From contig JAABSK010000117.1 of NCBI GenBank assembly GCA_011390435.1, positions 1-7,843 on the forward strand: DNA of 7,843 bases, read 5' to 3'. Source of the DNA: Desulfobacteraceae bacterium (GTDB lineage: Bacteria; Desulfobacterota; Desulfobacteria; Desulfobacterales; Desulfobacteraceae). A model generated the notes under the pieces. It did no database searches and was not told where the DNA came from. It worked only from the letters and a program-made list of their open reading frames with translations. Of this stretch, positions 6,036 through 7,843 are shown piece after piece. Every line of letters begins with the position of its first letter. The first letter of the stretch is position 1. The position numbers were made by a program, and so were the translations under genes.

Positions 6036-7034
6036 ATGCCAGTCTTTGATACCATTGCCGCCACCCTGATCCACTCCTGGAACCAGGCTGCTGCTGAACC
6101 GGTTCAAATCCAGTGCACGCAAACCGGACATGATGAAGACCCCAGGTTTCTTACCATTGCCCAGGCCCTGGAATCCGAAGCATCCATGATCACCATCCGC
6201 ACAAGCCAGCAGGATAAAGGACTGCCAGGATTCAAACTCAAAGAAAATATCATGTTTTCAGCCTTCCCGCTGGAACGGGAGCTGGAGCCTTTTCTGGAGG
6301 CTTTGTCCCATATCAACGTCCGCAGACTGCCGCTGCCGGATGACATTCAATATGAACTGGATACCATTGACATTCCAGTCCATCTGAAACTGTACATTGC
6401 TCTTGCCTGTCCCCACTGCCCGGCCATGGTCAGGTCTGTCATGCCGCTGGCCATGTATTGCCCCAATATTTATCTGGAGATCATTGATGGCAGCCTGTTT
6501 TCCGATGCTGCCGGGCAGGATCAGGTGCTTTCTGCACCGTGTCTGATTTTAGATGGAGATTTTCGCTGGACCCGGCAGGCAGACATCGGAGAAATCACCC
6601 GGATGATCGCCCGCAGGGACCCGACCCAGCTGGGGACAGAAACCCTTTTAACCATACTGGAACAGGGAAAAGCGCAATGGCTTTCTGATCAGATGATCGA
6701 TCAAAAACAGATCTTCAAAAACTTTTTAACATTATTGCTGCACGACACCTGGGCTGTCCGTTTAGGCGCCATGGTGGTACTGGAAGATCTGTGCGCAAAA
6801 GATCCGTCTCTTGCGGCCACCATCTGCCCGGACCTGATCGATCGGTTTGAAAAAGAAACAGATATTACCGTTCAAGGAGACATTCTCTACGCGCTGGGAG
6901 AAGCCGGCACCCGTCAGACACTTCAATGGCTCTCCCAAAAAATCGCCTCCCTTGAAAACCAGGATCTGATTGATGCTGCCCAGGATGCCCTGGACAGCCT
7001 TTCAGCAAAACCGCGATCATCAACGGAAGAGTGA
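6036..7034 (+). CDS. AhpF-N/PDO-like tandem thioredoxin-fold protein with C-terminal HEAT-like repeats
   Basis: 332 residues, no signal peptide, probably cytoplasmic. Residues about 1-105 resemble the first, inactive thioredoxin fold of the AhpF N-terminal domain; NIMFSAFPLERELEPFLEAL (71-90) aligns by eye with the AhpF RFAGSPLGHEF region. Residues about 114-192 form the active fold: a redox CPHC at 125-128 within LYIALACPHCP, an IIDGSLF segment (149-155) like AhpF AIDGGTF, and the cis-proline APC at 167-169. Residues about 227-322 form two or three HEAT-like helical pairs, including HDTWAVRLGAMVVLEDL and VQGDILYALGEAG. AhpF itself continues into an FAD/NADH reductase, which is absent here. 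A thiol-disulfide exchange role is supported by the motif; the partner is unknown. The next gene starts 3 nt after the stop, so the two are very likely co-transcribed. Confidence 0.82.
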   Translation: MPVFDTIAATLIHSWNQAAAEPVQIQCTQTGHDEDPRFLTIAQALESEASMITIRTSQQDKGLPGFKLKENIMFSAFPLERELEPFLEALSHINVRRLPLPDDIQYELDTIDIPVHLKLYIALACPHCPAMVRSVMPLAMYCPNIYLEIIDGSLFSDAAGQDQVLSAPCLILDGDFRWTRQADIGEITRMIARRDPTQLGTETLLTILEQGKAQWLSDQMIDQKQIFKNFLTLLLHDTWAVRLGAMVVLEDLCAKDPSLAATICPDLIDRFEKETDITVQGDILYALGEAGTRQTLQWLSQKIASLENQDLIDAAQDALDSLSAKPRSSTEE

Positions 7035-7037
7035 TTC

Positions 7038-7843
7038 ATGACACCCCCCCGATCCTGCGTGGCAAAAAACGGCCGGTTTATTGTAGGCGTTCATCAGCCT
7101 GAATTTTCTGTCAAAAACCTCAGAGAGAACGATTATCCGTGCATGCTGGGAAAGCTTCAGGACGGCACTTTGGTAGATAATGCCGTCAATTTCCCTGCTC
7201 ACGACCTTTATGAACCCGGTGCAGACACCATCTATGAAATCGCCAATGCCTTTGATTTCAGAGGCACGACCTATATCAACTCCGCCTGGGCAGATGCCAA
7301 AGCCGGTCAGCCGGAAAAAATCCAGATTCCGTTGCCAAAGCCATGTTCCCTGCTGAAAAACCTGGCCCAAAACCCTGAACAGTTAAAAGGCTTTGCATCA
7401 GAACAGGCGATTCTGGAGATGCTGCCCCATCCCCTGCGCATTGCCCTGGCCCAGGCATCCACTGACCCGGAAGAGCTGGTTCTCCTGGCTGAAAAATCCT
7501 GTCAAATCCTGTTTGATGAAAATCAGAACACGCCGATGGGTATTGGATTCAAAAAAAATGCTGCCGGCGTTCCCGTGCCGGATATTTATGATCATGAACT
7601 GTTTGAAGTGCTGGTCAACAACCCGCATCTGCCGGATGATTATAAAAACGCACTGGTTTTAAAACCCGGCGTACAGGGACGAAATGAGATCACCGGCGAG
7701 TACCGGTCTCAGGATGGCGCCACCCATGTGTTTGAATATCTGCGCAGGAACTCCTATATTCCCTGGGGGCATTTTGCATCCAACATGGCCAACGATGCGA
7801 TCCGTTACCGGGCGGCAGATCTTGACCAAAAAGATATGACTGG
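7038..7843 (+). CDS. unrecognised protein, N-terminal 268 residues, 3' end outside the window
   Basis: The frame is open from ATG 7038 to the right edge, giving 268 complete codons. I do not recognise the family. The sequence is soluble, without signal peptide or membrane helices. Visible stretches include VGVHQPEFSVKNL (16-28), VNFPAHDLYEPGADTIYEIA (50-69), FDFRGTTYINSAWADAK (72-88), LPHPLRIALAQAS (129-141) and YIPWGHFASNMANDAIRYRA (240-259). Four scattered cysteines (7, 35, 103, 155) make no CxxC motif. It starts 3 nt after the thioredoxin-fold stop, and GGAAGAG overlapping that gene's end serves as ribosome site about 7 nt upstream, so translation is probably coupled. It may be a redox client or partner of that protein, but only position suggests this. 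The sustained open frame and natural amino-acid composition support a real gene. Confidence 0.8.
   Translation, partial: MTPPRSCVAKNGRFIVGVHQPEFSVKNLRENDYPCMLGKLQDGTLVDNAVNFPAHDLYEPGADTIYEIANAFDFRGTTYINSAWADAKAGQPEKIQIPLPKPCSLLKNLAQNPEQLKGFASEQAILEMLPHPLRIALAQASTDPEELVLLAEKSCQILFDENQNTPMGIGFKKNAAGVPVPDIYDHELFEVLVNNPHLPDDYKNALVLKPGVQGRNEITGEYRSQDGATHVFEYLRRNSYIPWGHFASNMANDAIRYRAADLDQKDMT

Noticed and set aside
7020..7370. Minus-strand 116-codon open frame near the right end
   Set aside because: It is antisense to the plus-strand frame from 7038, which is longer, has a ribosome site and is coupled to the previous gene.
1..7843. Defence island, prophage, toxin-antitoxin pair or CRISPR array
   Set aside because: No repeat array, integrase, transposase or phage gene is visible. 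The helicase-nuclease could be mistaken for a defence protein, but its nuclease half matches EndoQ repair enzymes and its neighbours are housekeeping genes.

Overview
The window looks like chromosomal DNA of a Desulfobacterota (deltaproteobacterial) sulfate reducer, most likely near the Desulfobacterales. This is an inference from protein flavour: a GalU beginning with a KAVFPVAGLGTRFIPATKA-type motif, a YkgJ-type cysteine-cluster protein, a DUF4124-plus-SLT lytic transglycosylase and an EndoQ-UvrD fusion. Base composition is even across the window. I see no mobile element, CRISPR array, tRNA or rRNA.

Layout. (1) Bases 1-508, minus strand: the first 169 codons of a YkgJ-family metal-binding protein that runs off the left edge. 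(2) Bases 509-746: a divergent control region with two strong sigma-70-type promoters, one for ykgJ and one for galU, and an imperfect dyad between them. (3) Bases 747-1619, plus strand: galU, making UDP-glucose for the cell envelope. It converges on the next operon with only 5 bp between stop codons. (4) Bases 5901-1625, minus strand: a tight three-gene operon, read right to left. It holds a 1094-residue protein fusing an endonuclease Q-like PHP/zinc-ribbon nuclease to a UvrD/PcrA helicase, then a 139-residue protein of unknown function whose ATG directly follows the helicase stop, then a secreted lytic transglycosylase with a non-ATG start. (5) Bases 5902-6035: a short divergent intergenic region containing a possible seven-codon leader ORF. 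(6) Bases 6036-7843, plus strand: a tandem thioredoxin-fold protein like the AhpF N-terminal domain or protein disulfide oxidoreductase, with a CPHC site and a C-terminal HEAT-like tail. Three bases later comes an unrecognised gene that runs off the right edge.

The most notable object is the nuclease-helicase fusion. All expected PHP metal-ligand motifs, a four-cysteine zinc ribbon and a complete set of superfamily 1 helicase motifs are intact. The protein ends in QLELF, which matches the bacterial sliding-clamp binding consensus QL(S/D)LF. Archaeal EndoQ nicks DNA 5' of deaminated bases and, from memory of the literature, works with the clamp PCNA. The fusion therefore suggests a single-polypeptide, clamp-recruited repair machine for deaminated DNA that combines incision and unwinding. 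The domain content is read from the sequence; the pathway is inferred.
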